This document shows, piece after piece, positions 34,438-42,804 of a DNA stretch of 49,814 nucleotides. Within the stretch, counting starts at the first letter, position 1. The number at the start of each line of letters is the position of its first letter. A program made the translations under genes and the position numbers. The notes below the pieces were generated by a model. It was given only the letters and a program-made list of their open reading frames with translations, was not told where the DNA came from and ran no database searches. Origin of the DNA: Devosia sp. (GTDB lineage: Bacteria; Pseudomonadota; Alphaproteobacteria; Rhizobiales; Devosiaceae); contig NZ_JAUYGL010000109.1 in the NCBI RefSeq assembly GCF_030689745.1, forward strand, positions 1-49,814. The letters run 5' to 3'.

Positions 34438-34489
34438 GTTTCGTAGCACGAAACAGGGCGGACTATAGGTTGAGACGCGCCAGCGTCAA
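34438..34489 (-). promoter_or_regulatory. iclR-like gene promoter with autoregulatory operator
   Basis: On the minus strand, TTGACG (34489-34484), 16 nt, then TATAGT (34467-34462) form a good sigma-70 promoter. The expected start point lies at about 34455. Directly there begins the perfect inverted repeat GTTTCGTAGCACGAAAC (34438-34454: 6-bp arms, 5-nt spacer). Binding would cover +1 to +17. The divergent DUF6282 gene begins 72 nt to the right, so the same site can also affect it. Confidence 0.7.
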
Positions 34490-34525
34490 CCACTATGCCG
34501 AACCGGTACAATGCGGGAGAGCATA

Positions 34526-35464
34526 ATGGCGACGAGCGAGCAGAACCGGGAAGAAGCGCGACGCCTCATGGCGGGGGTCGATGAGGACCTTGCTGCGAGG
34601 TTGCTCAGGGGCGCGGTCGACCTTCATGTCCATTCCGGCCCATCCACCATGCCGCGCCAGCTTGACCATTTGCAGGCGGCCGAGGAGGCCATCGCGGCCG
34701 GTATGCGCGGCGTGCTGTTCAAGGATCACCACTATTCCGCAGCGCCGTTCATTCCGTTGATGGAACGACTGATTGCCAATCCCGGCTTCTCGATGTTCAG
34801 CGGCCTGGTGCTCAACAATTCCACGGGCGGCTTCAACCCCTATGTGGTCGATGCGCAGCTAAAGATGGGCGCCAAGCTGATCTGGATGCCAACGGCGCAG
34901 GCCGCCAATCACATCAGAAGTTCACATCGCAAGTCGCGGCTCGTGTCCAATGTCCAGTTGATGGCTTCGCCGGCTCTGACCGTGGTCGATGAACTCGGCA
35001 ATATTCTGGATTCGGTGAAGCAGATACTCGACAAGGTCGCCGAGTTCGACGTGATCCTGTCGTCAGGGCACCTGCATGTCTGGGAAATCTGGAAGCTGTT
35101 TGACGAGGCGCGCAGTCGTGGCATCAAGCGCCTGCTGATCAACCATCCGATGTATGGACTGCACTTCACCTATGCCGACATTGCCGACTTCGTCAAACTG
35201 GGGGTGATCGTCGAACAGTCCGCAGCGATGTATGTCGACTCGCGCTTCAACGTGTATTCGCCCCAGGAGCTCAAGGAGCATATCGAGGCAGCGGGCGTCG
35301 CGAATTCATCCATCGGCTCGGATCTCGGCCAGGTCGATAATCCAACGCCGGTCGAGGGTATGCGGCAGGCCATCAAGCTATGCCTGGCCCTGGGCTTCAG
35401 CGAGGCCGATGTGCGTACCATGGTCGCGGACAATCCCGCGCGCCTCGTTGGCCTGGCACCCTGA
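34526..35464 (+). CDS. DUF6282 family protein, predicted metal-dependent hydrolase
   Basis: The 312-residue protein begins its barrel with V-D-L-H-V-H-S-G-P-S (H34, H36), an amidohydrolase-type first strand. Further histidines lie in F-K-D-H-H-Y-S, S-S-G-H-L-H-V-W-E and N-H-P-M-Y-G, and a late aspartate in G-S-D-L-G-Q-V-D-N-P. This is the pattern of binuclear metal TIM-barrel hydrolases. The start is ATG 34526, with GGGAG 7 nt upstream; another ATG lies 15 nt earlier. It is divergent from the IclR gene and downstream of its operator. Function of the family is uncharacterised as far as I know. Confidence 0.8.
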   Translation: MATSEQNREEARRLMAGVDEDLAARLLRGAVDLHVHSGPSTMPRQLDHLQAAEEAIAAGMRGVLFKDHHYSAAPFIPLMERLIANPGFSMFSGLVLNNSTGGFNPYVVDAQLKMGAKLIWMPTAQAANHIRSSHRKSRLVSNVQLMASPALTVVDELGNILDSVKQILDKVAEFDVILSSGHLHVWEIWKLFDEARSRGIKRLLINHPMYGLHFTYADIADFVKLGVIVEQSAAMYVDSRFNVYSPQELKEHIEAAGVANSSIGSDLGQVDNPTPVEGMRQAIKLCLALGFSEADVRTMVADNPARLVGLAP

Positions 35465-35503
35465 CATCAGCCAACACAGCGCCTCCCTACCAATCAAAAA
35501 ATG

Positions 35504-35534
35504 AGCCGGGATGCATCAAGCATCCCGGCTTTTT
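35504..35534. terminator. Rho-independent terminator between convergent genes
   Basis: A perfect 11-bp stem (AGCCGGGATGC / GCATCCCGGCT) with loop ATCAA is followed by four more T residues on the plus strand and preceded by an A-run at 35496-35501. It ends the DUF6282 transcript, and the leftward bicupin transcript possibly uses it too. Confidence 0.9.
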
Positions 35535-35561
35535 GAGATCTAGGGAGAAGGCTGCTTCGTC

Positions 35562-36476
35562 TCAGGGTGTCGGCATGGGATAGTCGTCGGCGTTCAACAC
35601 CCAGCCAGGCTTGGCCGAAAAATCCAGGCGCGGTGGTGAGAAGATGTCGACAAGCTGGTTGACGTCGGGACCCTCGGCGGTCGTGGTGTGGATTGAGGGT
35701 GGCGGGATCACGCAGACCGACGGTGACTCGCAATAGAGGTGCTCGTCTTCGCGCCAGACATTCATGTTGGTCGTCCACGGCCAGCGCAGATGGTGGGTGA
35801 AGGCGCCGCTGAGTGCCAGTGAACACTGCTCGAAATCATCATGGTGGTGCGGCGAGACATTGTCACGGGCCCGCGGACCGATGCGGGGGGTGAGGAAGTT
35901 CACCATGAAGGTGGTGCACCGGTAGATGCGGCCGAAGCGGGAAGGATCCTCCGGCACATCCAGCGTGTACCACCGCAGCTTCAAGCCGCCAGCCGGTTCC
36001 GGCCAGGGCTGGAACGGCGGCACGTTCGGATGCACCTGCCGAAATGCCTCAGCGTTCGAAGCTGCGTTGGCCATGTCCTCCGATTTTGGCGTCAGAAGCC
36101 GGATGATCGTGCCTGGGGTCAACATGCGGATGGTGCTGTTACCCGGTGGGATAAAGGCCACGGAATATCCCGGAACGACTTCGGTACCGGCGTCAGTCGT
36201 GATCTCGACCCGCGTTTCTGCGTCGGGGATGATGACGGCATACTCATCGGGCTGCGCGCTGCGCGCAAAGGCACCGCCCTGCAGGCCCTTGCTATAGGCC
36301 ACGACGAAATTCTGCCCGCGGCTGATCCAGGTCTCGCCACTGGCGTCCCTGACCTGGGGCTCGGTTCCGTAGAACAGGGCCAGTTGGGAACCAAAAAAGC
36401 TCGTGTGCACCCAGTTGGCCTCAGGCTTTGGCCCGCTTCCGGCCAGAGTGGATCGGGGATCGCTAGCGGTATACAT
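35562..36476 (-). CDS. Bicupin-type protein
   Basis: This 304-residue protein has two cupin-like halves. The C-terminal half carries S-P-H-H-H-D-D-F-E-Q-C-S near 210-221 and a later H in P-S-I-H-T-T-T, a plausible 3-His or His/Glu metal site. The N-terminal half (about 35-125) has lost clear metal ligands. The start is M-Y-T-A-S-D-P with AAGGAAGGA upstream; the frame extends 13 codons further. It follows the second BKACE gene by 51 nt in the same direction, so they probably share a transcript. Dioxygenase, isomerase or lyase roles are all possible. Confidence 0.75.
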   Translation of the reverse strand: MYTASDPRSTLAGSGPKPEANWVHTSFFGSQLALFYGTEPQVRDASGETWISRGQNFVVAYSKGLQGGAFARSAQPDEYAVIIPDAETRVEITTDAGTEVVPGYSVAFIPPGNSTIRMLTPGTIIRLLTPKSEDMANAASNAEAFRQVHPNVPPFQPWPEPAGGLKLRWYTLDVPEDPSRFGRIYRCTTFMVNFLTPRIGPRARDNVSPHHHDDFEQCSLALSGAFTHHLRWPWTTNMNVWREDEHLYCESPSVCVIPPPSIHTTTAEGPDVNQLVDIFSPPRLDFSAKPGWVLNADDYPMPTP

Positions 36477-36527
36477 GGTGGTCCTTCCTTCGATTGTCTT
36501 GTGCGCTGACGCCAAACGGCAGCGGTC

Positions 36528-37418
36528 TCACTCCGGACGAGGCGCCTGCTTCTTCAGTCCGAGGATTTCGCGGGCCTCGCCGGGAGTGGCCATGGTGCCG
36601 CCCAGGTCGCGCACGATGCGCACCGCCTTCTCGACCAGCTCGGTATTGCTCTTGGCGAGCACGCCCTTTTCCAGAAAGATGTTGTCTTCCAGTCCGACGC
36701 GCACATGGCCGCCGAGAAGCCAGGCCTGCGCCAGCATGGGGAATTCAAAGCGGCCCACCCCACAGCCGCCCCAGTTCGACCCAGCCGGCAGCAGGTTCCT
36801 GAGATAGGCGAGCGTTTCGGGCGTGGCGATCGCGCCATAGCGAATGCCCAGCACGATCTGGCAAAACGCCGGCGCTTCCAGCCTGCCCTGGCGGACCATG
36901 TCGTTGAGAAGCTGGATATCGCCGCTGTCGAAGGCCTCGATCTCGGGGCGGACGCCGGCGGCCTGAATGCGCTCGGCCATGATCGACAGGTTGGTCGGCG
37001 TGTTGATCACCACCGAGGTGCCCGAATACATGGTGTTGAAGTCGAGGCTGCACAGCTCGGGCCGGAGGGCCTCGATATGGGTGACTCGGGGTTCGGGGCG
37101 GATCAGCGTCGTGCCGGGGGCGGCAACGCTCGGATTGTCCTCGCTGGGAACAAAGCGCTGCCCGGGCCCTGTCGTCAGGTTGATGACGACATCCTCCTCG
37201 GCCGCGCGCAGGCGTTCGACCACTTCGCGGTAGTGCTTGAGCTCCATGCTGGGCCGGCCATCATCGTGGCGCACATGGATATGGATGATCGCGGCGCCGG
37301 CGCGGATGGCCTCGAGGCCGGCATTGGCGATCTGCTCCGGCGTTACCGGCAGGTAGGGGGTCTGTTCGAGCATCGTAATATTGCCCGTCACCGCGCAGGT
37401 GAGGATAGTTGGATTGGC
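36528..37418 (-). CDS. Beta-keto acid cleavage enzyme (BKACE, DUF849 family), second copy
   Basis: The BKACE of about 296 residues has T-C-A-V-T-G-N-I-T (8-16), the metal-binding motif I-H-I-H-V-R-H, a central S-L-D-F-N-T-M-Y, and R-V-G-L-E-D-N near 235 with the C-terminal ligand. Like the copy at 7927, it has isoleucine (I15) where Kce has its amine-binding glutamate. The two paralogues differ in most other positions, so they are not a recent duplication. GTG 37418 is preferred (AAGGA 8 nt upstream, product M-A-N-P-T-I-L-T-C-A-V-T-G); an ATG 30 nt upstream is possible. It would release acetoacetate and an acyl-CoA from a beta-keto acid of the island. Confidence 0.87.
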   Translation of the reverse strand, partial: ANPTILTCAVTGNITMLEQTPYLPVTPEQIANAGLEAIRAGAAIIHIHVRHDDGRPSMELKHYREVVERLRAAEEDVVINLTTGPGQRFVPSEDNPSVAAPGTTLIRPEPRVTHIEALRPELCSLDFNTMYSGTSVVINTPTNLSIMAERIQAAGVRPEIEAFDSGDIQLLNDMVRQGRLEAPAFCQIVLGIRYGAIATPETLAYLRNLLPAGSNWGGCGVGRFEFPMLAQAWLLGGHVRVGLEDNIFLEKGVLAKSNTELVEKAVRIVRDLGGTMATPGEAREILGLKKQAPRPE

Positions 37419-37501
37419 CACGTCTTGGGTCCTTGCAACGGAACGCATTGGCGACCTTGGTCCCACTCACCCTGTCGCCGCGGCAACGGGTTTCGCCCGG
37501 C

Positions 37502-37549
37502 GTTTCGCTTACAGAAACGATGGGGCCGATGCATTTCGCACAGAGAAAC
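37502..37549. promoter_or_regulatory. Tandem IclR-type operators in the BKACE / HpaI aldolase divergent region
   Basis: GTTTCGCTTACAGAAAC (37502-37518) and ATTTCGCACAGAGAAAC (37533-37549) are two copies of the same 17-bp palindrome. Their starts are 31 bp apart, about three helical turns, so bound proteins would sit on one face of the DNA. A further half site GTTTC is at 37490-37494. They lie 64-111 bp upstream of the aldolase ATG and 84-131 bp upstream of the BKACE GTG. Confidence 0.7.
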
Positions 37550-37612
37550 GGCGGCCGTTCAAGATCGGTGCCATGCCGGCTGTTGTGTAGAAAGGGCGCA
37601 CAAGGAGATCAC

Positions 37613-38386
37613 ATGTCCGACCAGCGCCCCCACTTTTCCTCGTTCCGCCAACGCCTGCTGGACCGCCAGCGCATGTTCGGCACTTTCGTCAAGCTGCCGA
37701 CGACGCAGGTGATCGAGATGTTGGGGCAGATCGGCTATGACTTCATCATCATCGACCAGGAGCATGCCGCCCTCGACCGGGGCATGACCGAGCTGATGAT
37801 TTTTGCGGCGCGTGCCTCCAACCTTGCCCCTGTCGTTCGCATTGCCGAATTCACCGAGGCCAACGTGCTCTCCGCGCTCGATTCCGGGGCCATGGGCATC
37901 ATGGTGCCCCATGTAGCGTCGGTGGAGAAAGCGACGGCCATTGTCCGCGCCAGCCACTATTCGGGCGGCAGCCGTGGCTTTGTCGGCCTGTCGCGGGCCA
38001 GCAACTGGGGCAGTGCGGGACCTGTGAAGCATATGGCGCTGCAGGACAGCCAGATTGCCGTGATCCCCATGATCGAGGACCAGCACGCCATCGACATCGC
38101 CGGCGACATCGCCAGGGTGGATGGTATCGACGCGCTGTTCATCGGGCGGGGTGATCTGACCGCCTCGTTCCGTGATGACCCGGAGGCAGCCACCAAGGTC
38201 GCCGAGATCAGCCGGCACGTGGCTGCGGCCGCCAAAGCGGCCAATACGCCGCTCATGATGCTGCCGACCAGCAAGTCCGATTTTGAGTTCGTCGCATCGA
38301 TCGGCGCGTCGGCCATGGTGATTTCAAGCGACCATGGCTTCATCCGCTCGGCCGCCACGGCAGCGCTCAAGGACTATGGTGCCTGA
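37613..38386 (+). CDS. HpcH/HpaI aldolase/citrate lyase family protein
   Basis: This 257-residue class II (metal-dependent) pyruvate aldolase-like protein has F-I-I-I-D-Q-E-H-A near 44-52, V-R-I-A-E near 80, and the metal-ligand region I-P-M-I-E-D followed by A-L-F-I-G-R-G-D-L-T-A-S. Family members (HpaI, GarL, YfaU, 2-keto-3-deoxy acid aldolases) split 4-hydroxy-2-oxo acids to pyruvate plus an aldehyde. An aldehyde dehydrogenase-like gene (now broken) lies two genes downstream, which fits oxidation of such an aldehyde. Start at ATG 37613 with AAGGAG 5 nt upstream. Confidence 0.88.
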   Translation: MSDQRPHFSSFRQRLLDRQRMFGTFVKLPTTQVIEMLGQIGYDFIIIDQEHAALDRGMTELMIFAARASNLAPVVRIAEFTEANVLSALDSGAMGIMVPHVASVEKATAIVRASHYSGGSRGFVGLSRASNWGSAGPVKHMALQDSQIAVIPMIEDQHAIDIAGDIARVDGIDALFIGRGDLTASFRDDPEAATKVAEISRHVAAAAKAANTPLMMLPTSKSDFEFVASIGASAMVISSDHGFIRSAATAALKDYGA

Positions 38387-38419
38387 TAATGGGGCGCTGC
38401 GAGGAGAGGGGAGATCGCC

Positions 38420-39181
38420 ATGCCATTGATTGAGATTCCGCCGCTTGCGGTGCCGCGAACGGTGCTGATTACCGGCGGCAGCAGCGGCATTGGCAGGGCC
38501 ACGGCGGCGCGTCTGGCAGCGTTGGGGTCAACCGTGATCATTGGTTATAACAGCCGGTGGGCCCTGGCTGACGAGGTTGTTTCGGGCCTCGCGGGCAGTG
38601 GCCACCTGGCCATGCGCATTGCCATGGACGATGCCGATTCCATCACCCAAGCCGCCACGGTCATCGACCAGCGGTTCGGGAGCCTCGACGCGCTGGTCAA
38701 CTCCGGCGGTTCCACGACGCCGGTTGCCGCCGCCGATCTTGCCGCCCTGAGCGACGAGATATTCGACCATACGGTGATGATCAATTTGCGTGGGCCATTC
38801 GCCATGGTGCGCGCGTTCCGCGGTCTGCTCGAGCGCGGCAATGGTGCGGCAATCGTCAATGTCTCCTCGATTGCAGCGCGCACGGGCATGGGCAGCAGCC
38901 TCGCCTATGTAGCCGCGAAGGCGGGCGTGGACGCCCTGACCATTGCGCTGGCCAAGGTGCTGGCGCCCAGGGTGCGCGTGTTTTCGGTTTCCCCGGCCGG
39001 CGTGGATACCGGCTTCGTACCAGGCCGTACACGCGAGCAGCTGCAAAAGACGGCCGAGCGGTTGCCGCTTGGCCACCTCACCACACCCGATGATGTGGCG
39101 CGCGCCGTCATTGCCTGCATCGTCGATCTCACCAGTTCGACTGGCATTGTCGTGCCGGTGGACGAGGGACGGCATCTGTGA
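38420..39181 (+). CDS. Short-chain dehydrogenase/reductase (SDR)
   Basis: This 253-residue SDR has I-T-G-G-S-S-G-I-G-R (18-27), N-S-G-G in place of NNAG near 93-96, a catalytic serine in V-S-S-I-A-A and Y-V-A-A-K for the catalytic pair. It starts 33 nt after the aldolase gene behind GAGGAGAGGGG and is co-transcribed with it. Probable role is oxidation or reduction of a hydroxy acid in the same pathway. Substrate unknown. Confidence 0.88.
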   Translation: MPLIEIPPLAVPRTVLITGGSSGIGRATAARLAALGSTVIIGYNSRWALADEVVSGLAGSGHLAMRIAMDDADSITQAATVIDQRFGSLDALVNSGGSTTPVAAADLAALSDEIFDHTVMINLRGPFAMVRAFRGLLERGNGAAIVNVSSIAARTGMGSSLAYVAAKAGVDALTIALAKVLAPRVRVFSVSPAGVDTGFVPGRTREQLQKTAERLPLGHLTTPDDVARAVIACIVDLTSSTGIVVPVDEGRHL

Positions 39182-39285
39182 CTGGGCCGTCGCCTGACGG
39201 AACGCGCCGCCTTGCGCGTTGCGGCTGGGGGCGGGTGATCTACTACTGAGGCAGTAATTGCCCGAAGGGCACAAGGCAGGCCAGC

Positions 39286-40710
39286 ATGGACAGGTTGAAA
39301 TTCTATATTGACGGCAAGTGGGTCGATCCCGCCGTTCCCGCGATACTTGGCGTGGTCAACCCGGCGACGGAGGAAACCTTCGCCAGGATCAGCCTGGGCT
39401 CTTCGGCTGATGTCGACCGTGCTGCCAAGGCGGCCCGCCGCGCCTTCGCCAGCTATTCCCAAACCAGTGTCGAGCAGCGTCTTGGCTGGCTTCGCGGCAT
39501 CATCAACGGTTTCCGCGCCCGCCTTCCCGAACTGGCCCGCACCATGACGCTCGAAATGGGCGCGCCCATCACTTTTGCCACCGAGCGCCAGGCGACAGTT
39601 GCGCTGTTCCACTTTGAGGAGGCGGTCCGCGTCCTCGGCAGTTTTGCCTTCGAGGAGCGCATGGGGCCCGGCATCGTGCGCCACGAGCCGATCGGCGTCT
39701 GTGGGCTGATCACGCCATGGAACTGGCCGCTCAACCAGGTTGCCTCCAAGGTCGCGCCCGCCATTTCGACCGGTTGCACCGTGGTGCTGAAACCCAGCGA
39801 GATGGCGCCGCTCAGCGCCATGATCCTGGCCGAGATCATCCATGATTCCGGCTTGCCGCCGGGCGTGTTCAATCTCGTCAATGGTGACGGGCCCACGGTC
39901 GGCGAAGCGCTCGCCTCCCATCCCGAAGTGGACCTGGTATCGTTCACTGGTTCCACTGGGGCCGGCATTCGCGTAGCGACGCTCGCCGCCCCCACGGTCA
40001 AGCGCGTCGCGCAGGAACTGGGGGGCAAGTCGGCCAACATCATTCTCGATGATGCCGATATGCGCGCCTCGGTGATCGCCGGGGTGCATGCCTGCTACAC
40101 CAATGCCGGCCAGAACTGCCAGTCGCCCACGCGCATGCTGGTGCACGTTTCACAGCGCGAGGCTGCATTCGACGCTGCGCGGACGGCTGTCGCCGCTATC
40201 CGTCTGGGCGATCCGCTGCTGCCGGAAACGACGCTGGGCCCGCTGGTCAGCCAAGGCCAGTTCGACAAGGTGCAGAAACTCATCCAGGCCGGCATCGACG
40301 AAGGGGCGACGCTGGTCGCCGGTGGGCCAGGCCGCCCGGCCGAGATGAACCGCGGCTACTATGTGCACCCCACGGTATTCGGCAATGTCACGCCGCAGAT
40401 GACCATTGCGCGCGAGGAGATTTTCGGTCCCGTTCTGTCCATCCTCAACTATGAGACCGAGGACGAGGCGATCGAGATCGCCAATGACACGCCCTTTGGC
40501 CTGGCCGGCTTTGTCTAGTCCACCAATCCCGAGCGCGCGCTCAGGGTGGCCAAACGCATCCGGGCCGGCCGTGTCTATCTCAATGGCGCAGCCTTCGACC
40601 GCAGCCTGCCGTTCGGCGGCTACAAGCAGTCCGGCAATGGCCGAGAATTCGGTATCTATGGCTTCCGGGAATATCTCGAGGTCAAGGCCGTGCTGGGCTA
40701 TCCCGGCTAG
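39286..40710 (+). pseudogene. Aldehyde dehydrogenase interrupted by an in-frame amber codon
   Basis: The frame encodes a full NAD(P)-dependent aldehyde dehydrogenase of about 474 positions with catalytic E244 (A-Q-E-L-G-G-K-S) and C278 (G-Q-N-C-Q-S). Codon 411 (40516-40518) is TAG, in F-G-L-A-G-F-V-stop-S-T-N-P-E-R-A, where relatives have tryptophan (TGG). The frame continues unbroken for 63 more codons with normal family sequence ([14 protein letters not shown]) to a TAG at 40708. One G-to-A change explains the break. Truncation removes part of the catalytic domain and the oligomerisation tail, so the product is probably inactive unless the codon is suppressed or is a sequencing error. Confidence 0.88.
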
Positions 40711-40767
40711 GCAGGCACACGCCGGCGCAAGACCGGCAAACGAAGCGTCAGCACAGGAGGAGTGCCC

Positions 40768-41232
40768 GTGAAGTTAACTCAGGATGTCGTTCAGGGAGGC
40801 CTGTTCCTGGCCATTGGCGTGGTGGCCCTGCTGATGGCGCTGGACTATCCGCTTGGCACGCCGGGGCGGATGGGGCCGGGCTTTTTTCCGATCATGATCT
40901 CCGCCTTGCTTGCCCTCACCGGCATCGGCATTCTGCTGCGCGCGCGCCTCGGCATGTCGGAGCTTATCCGCCTGGCGCGCTCGATGCCGCTTTTCATCGT
41001 CTCGGGCGCGATCATTGCCTTCGGCTTCCTGCTCGACAAGCTGGGCCTGCCGCTCGCCGTGCTGCTGCTCTGCATCGGGGCGGCCACGGCCAGCGTTCGC
41101 TTCGAGTGGAGCTGGAAGGCAGTGGCCGGAGCTGCGGTTTTCTCGATCGTCTGCGGCATTCTGTTCGTCACCCTGCTGGGCCTGCCCATACCGCTGGTCG
41201 GTAGCTGGCTGCCGGCCTTGGGCGCCCCCTGA
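40768..41232 (+). CDS. Tripartite tricarboxylate transporter small permease (TctB family), copy 2
   Basis: This 154-residue membrane protein has four to five hydrophobic segments and the TctB motif M-G-P-G-F-F-P-I-M-I-S after the first helix. GTG 40768 is the start because AGGAGG is 7 nt upstream; a GTG 6 nt earlier lies too close to the ribosome site. It begins a transporter set in the order B-A-(SnoaL)-C. Confidence 0.88.
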   Translation: MKLTQDVVQGGLFLAIGVVALLMALDYPLGTPGRMGPGFFPIMISALLALTGIGILLRARLGMSELIRLARSMPLFIVSGAIIAFGFLLDKLGLPLAVLLLCIGAATASVRFEWSWKAVAGAAVFSIVCGILFVTLLGLPIPLVGSWLPALGAP

Positions 41233-41250
41233 TAACTCCCGGAGTTCGAC

Positions 41251-42756
41251 ATGGACATTTTCAGCGGGCTCCTGCTCGGCCTCCAGACGGCCAGCACGCT
41301 CACCAATTTCACCTATTGCTTTGCCGGGGTGTTGCTCGGCACCGCCGTCGGCGTGCTGCCGGGGTTGGGGCCGATCGCCACCATCTCCATGCTGCTGCCA
41401 TTCACGTTCGGATTGCCCGCCGACACGGCCCTGATCATGCTGGCCGGTATCTTCTATGGCTCGCAATATGGTGGCTCGACCACGGCGATCCTGATGAACC
41501 TGCCCGGCGAGGCCTCCTCGGTGGTGACCACGCTCGATGGCCATGCCATGGCCAAGCAGGGCAAGGCGGGCCGCGCCCTGGCCGCCGCCGCTATCGGCAG
41601 CTTCTTTGCCGGCACCGTGGGCACCCTGTTCATCGTGATTGCCGCGCCCCTTCTGGCAGGCATGGCGCTGAGCTTTGGTCCCACTGAATATTTCTCGCTG
41701 ATCGTGCTGGGCCTCGTTACCTCAATGGTCCTGACGTCGGGCTCTTTGCTCACCGGGTTTGGCATGGTGCTCCTTGGCATGCTGCTGGGGATGGTCGGCA
41801 CCGACGTGAATTCAGGCGCGGCCCGCTATACGTTCGGTTCGCCCGATCTGATGGACGGGCTGAACTTCGTGGTCATTGCCACCGGCATTTTCGGATTGGG
41901 CGATGTGCTTGCAAACCTCGAAAACGAGAGTACCCGCGCTGCCAGCATCGCCAAGGTCAGTTCGCTGTTTCCGACCCGCGACGACTGGCGACGGATGACC
42001 GGCCCGATCCTGCGGGGTACCGGCATCGGTGTCCTGCTGGGCGTTTTGCCGGGGGCGGGCCTGCTGCTGTCCTCGTTCTCCGCCTATGCCCTCGAAAAGA
42101 AGATTTCCAACCACCCTGATGAGTTCGGCAAAGGGGCTATCGAGGGCGTCGCTGCGCCCGAGGCGGCGAACAATGCCGCAGCGCAGACCGCCTTCATTCC
42201 CATGCTGACCCTTGGCCTGCCCGGCACTGCGACCATGGCCCTGATGATCGGCGCGCTGGTCGTCCAGGGCGTGCAGCCCGGCCCCAATATCCTCGTTGAG
42301 CAACCGGCACTGTTCTGGGGGCTGGTGGTGTCGATGTGGATCGGCAATTTGCTGCTGCTCATTCTCAACCTGCCACTGGTCGGTCTTTGGGCCAAGTTGA
42401 TCTCCATTCCCTACCGCTATCTGTTCCCGCTGATCTGCGTGTTCACGGCCATCGGCGTCTACAGCATCAGAAACAGCGCCTTCGACGTCTACCTGATGAC
42501 GCTTTTTGGCGTGCTGGGTTATGTGTTCCGCAAGGCAGGCGCCGAGCCGGCGCCGTTGATCCTGGCGCTGATTCTCGGGCCGATGGCGGAGGAGTATCTG
42601 CGCCGCGCGCTGCTGATCTCCCATGGCAATGCCAGCGTCTTCTTCACCAGTCCGGTGAGCATTGGCACGCTGCTGATCGCTGCGGTCCTGCTGGTATCGA
42701 TCCTGCTACCCTCGTTCCGCCGGGTGCGGGAGGAAGGCTTGCAGGAAGTCGATTGA
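41251..42756 (+). CDS. Tripartite tricarboxylate transporter large permease (TctA family), copy 2
   Basis: This 501-residue TctA permease has motifs G-V-L-P-G-L-G-P near 35, G-S-Q-Y-G-G-S-T-T near 70 and G-V-L-P-G-A-G-L-L-L-S-S near 263, all intact, with about 12 membrane spans. It is similar in length and motif order to the copy at 30391 but is a distinct paralogue. With TctB upstream and TctC downstream it forms a complete second importer. Confidence 0.92.
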   Translation: MDIFSGLLLGLQTASTLTNFTYCFAGVLLGTAVGVLPGLGPIATISMLLPFTFGLPADTALIMLAGIFYGSQYGGSTTAILMNLPGEASSVVTTLDGHAMAKQGKAGRALAAAAIGSFFAGTVGTLFIVIAAPLLAGMALSFGPTEYFSLIVLGLVTSMVLTSGSLLTGFGMVLLGMLLGMVGTDVNSGAARYTFGSPDLMDGLNFVVIATGIFGLGDVLANLENESTRAASIAKVSSLFPTRDDWRRMTGPILRGTGIGVLLGVLPGAGLLLSSFSAYALEKKISNHPDEFGKGAIEGVAAPEAANNAAAQTAFIPMLTLGLPGTATMALMIGALVVQGVQPGPNILVEQPALFWGLVVSMWIGNLLLLILNLPLVGLWAKLISIPYRYLFPLICVFTAIGVYSIRNSAFDVYLMTLFGVLGYVFRKAGAEPAPLILALILGPMAEEYLRRALLISHGNASVFFTSPVSIGTLLIAAVLLVSILLPSFRRVREEGLQEVD

Positions 42757-42804
42757 CACAGGGGCAGGGTGGCGAGCGACCCGCGACAAACATCAGGAAC
42801 GGAC

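Noticed and set aside
39182-39285. GGAAC followed by CGTT near 39199 as a second EcfG promoter
   Set aside because: The spacing is 13 nt rather than 16-17, so it does not fit the consensus.
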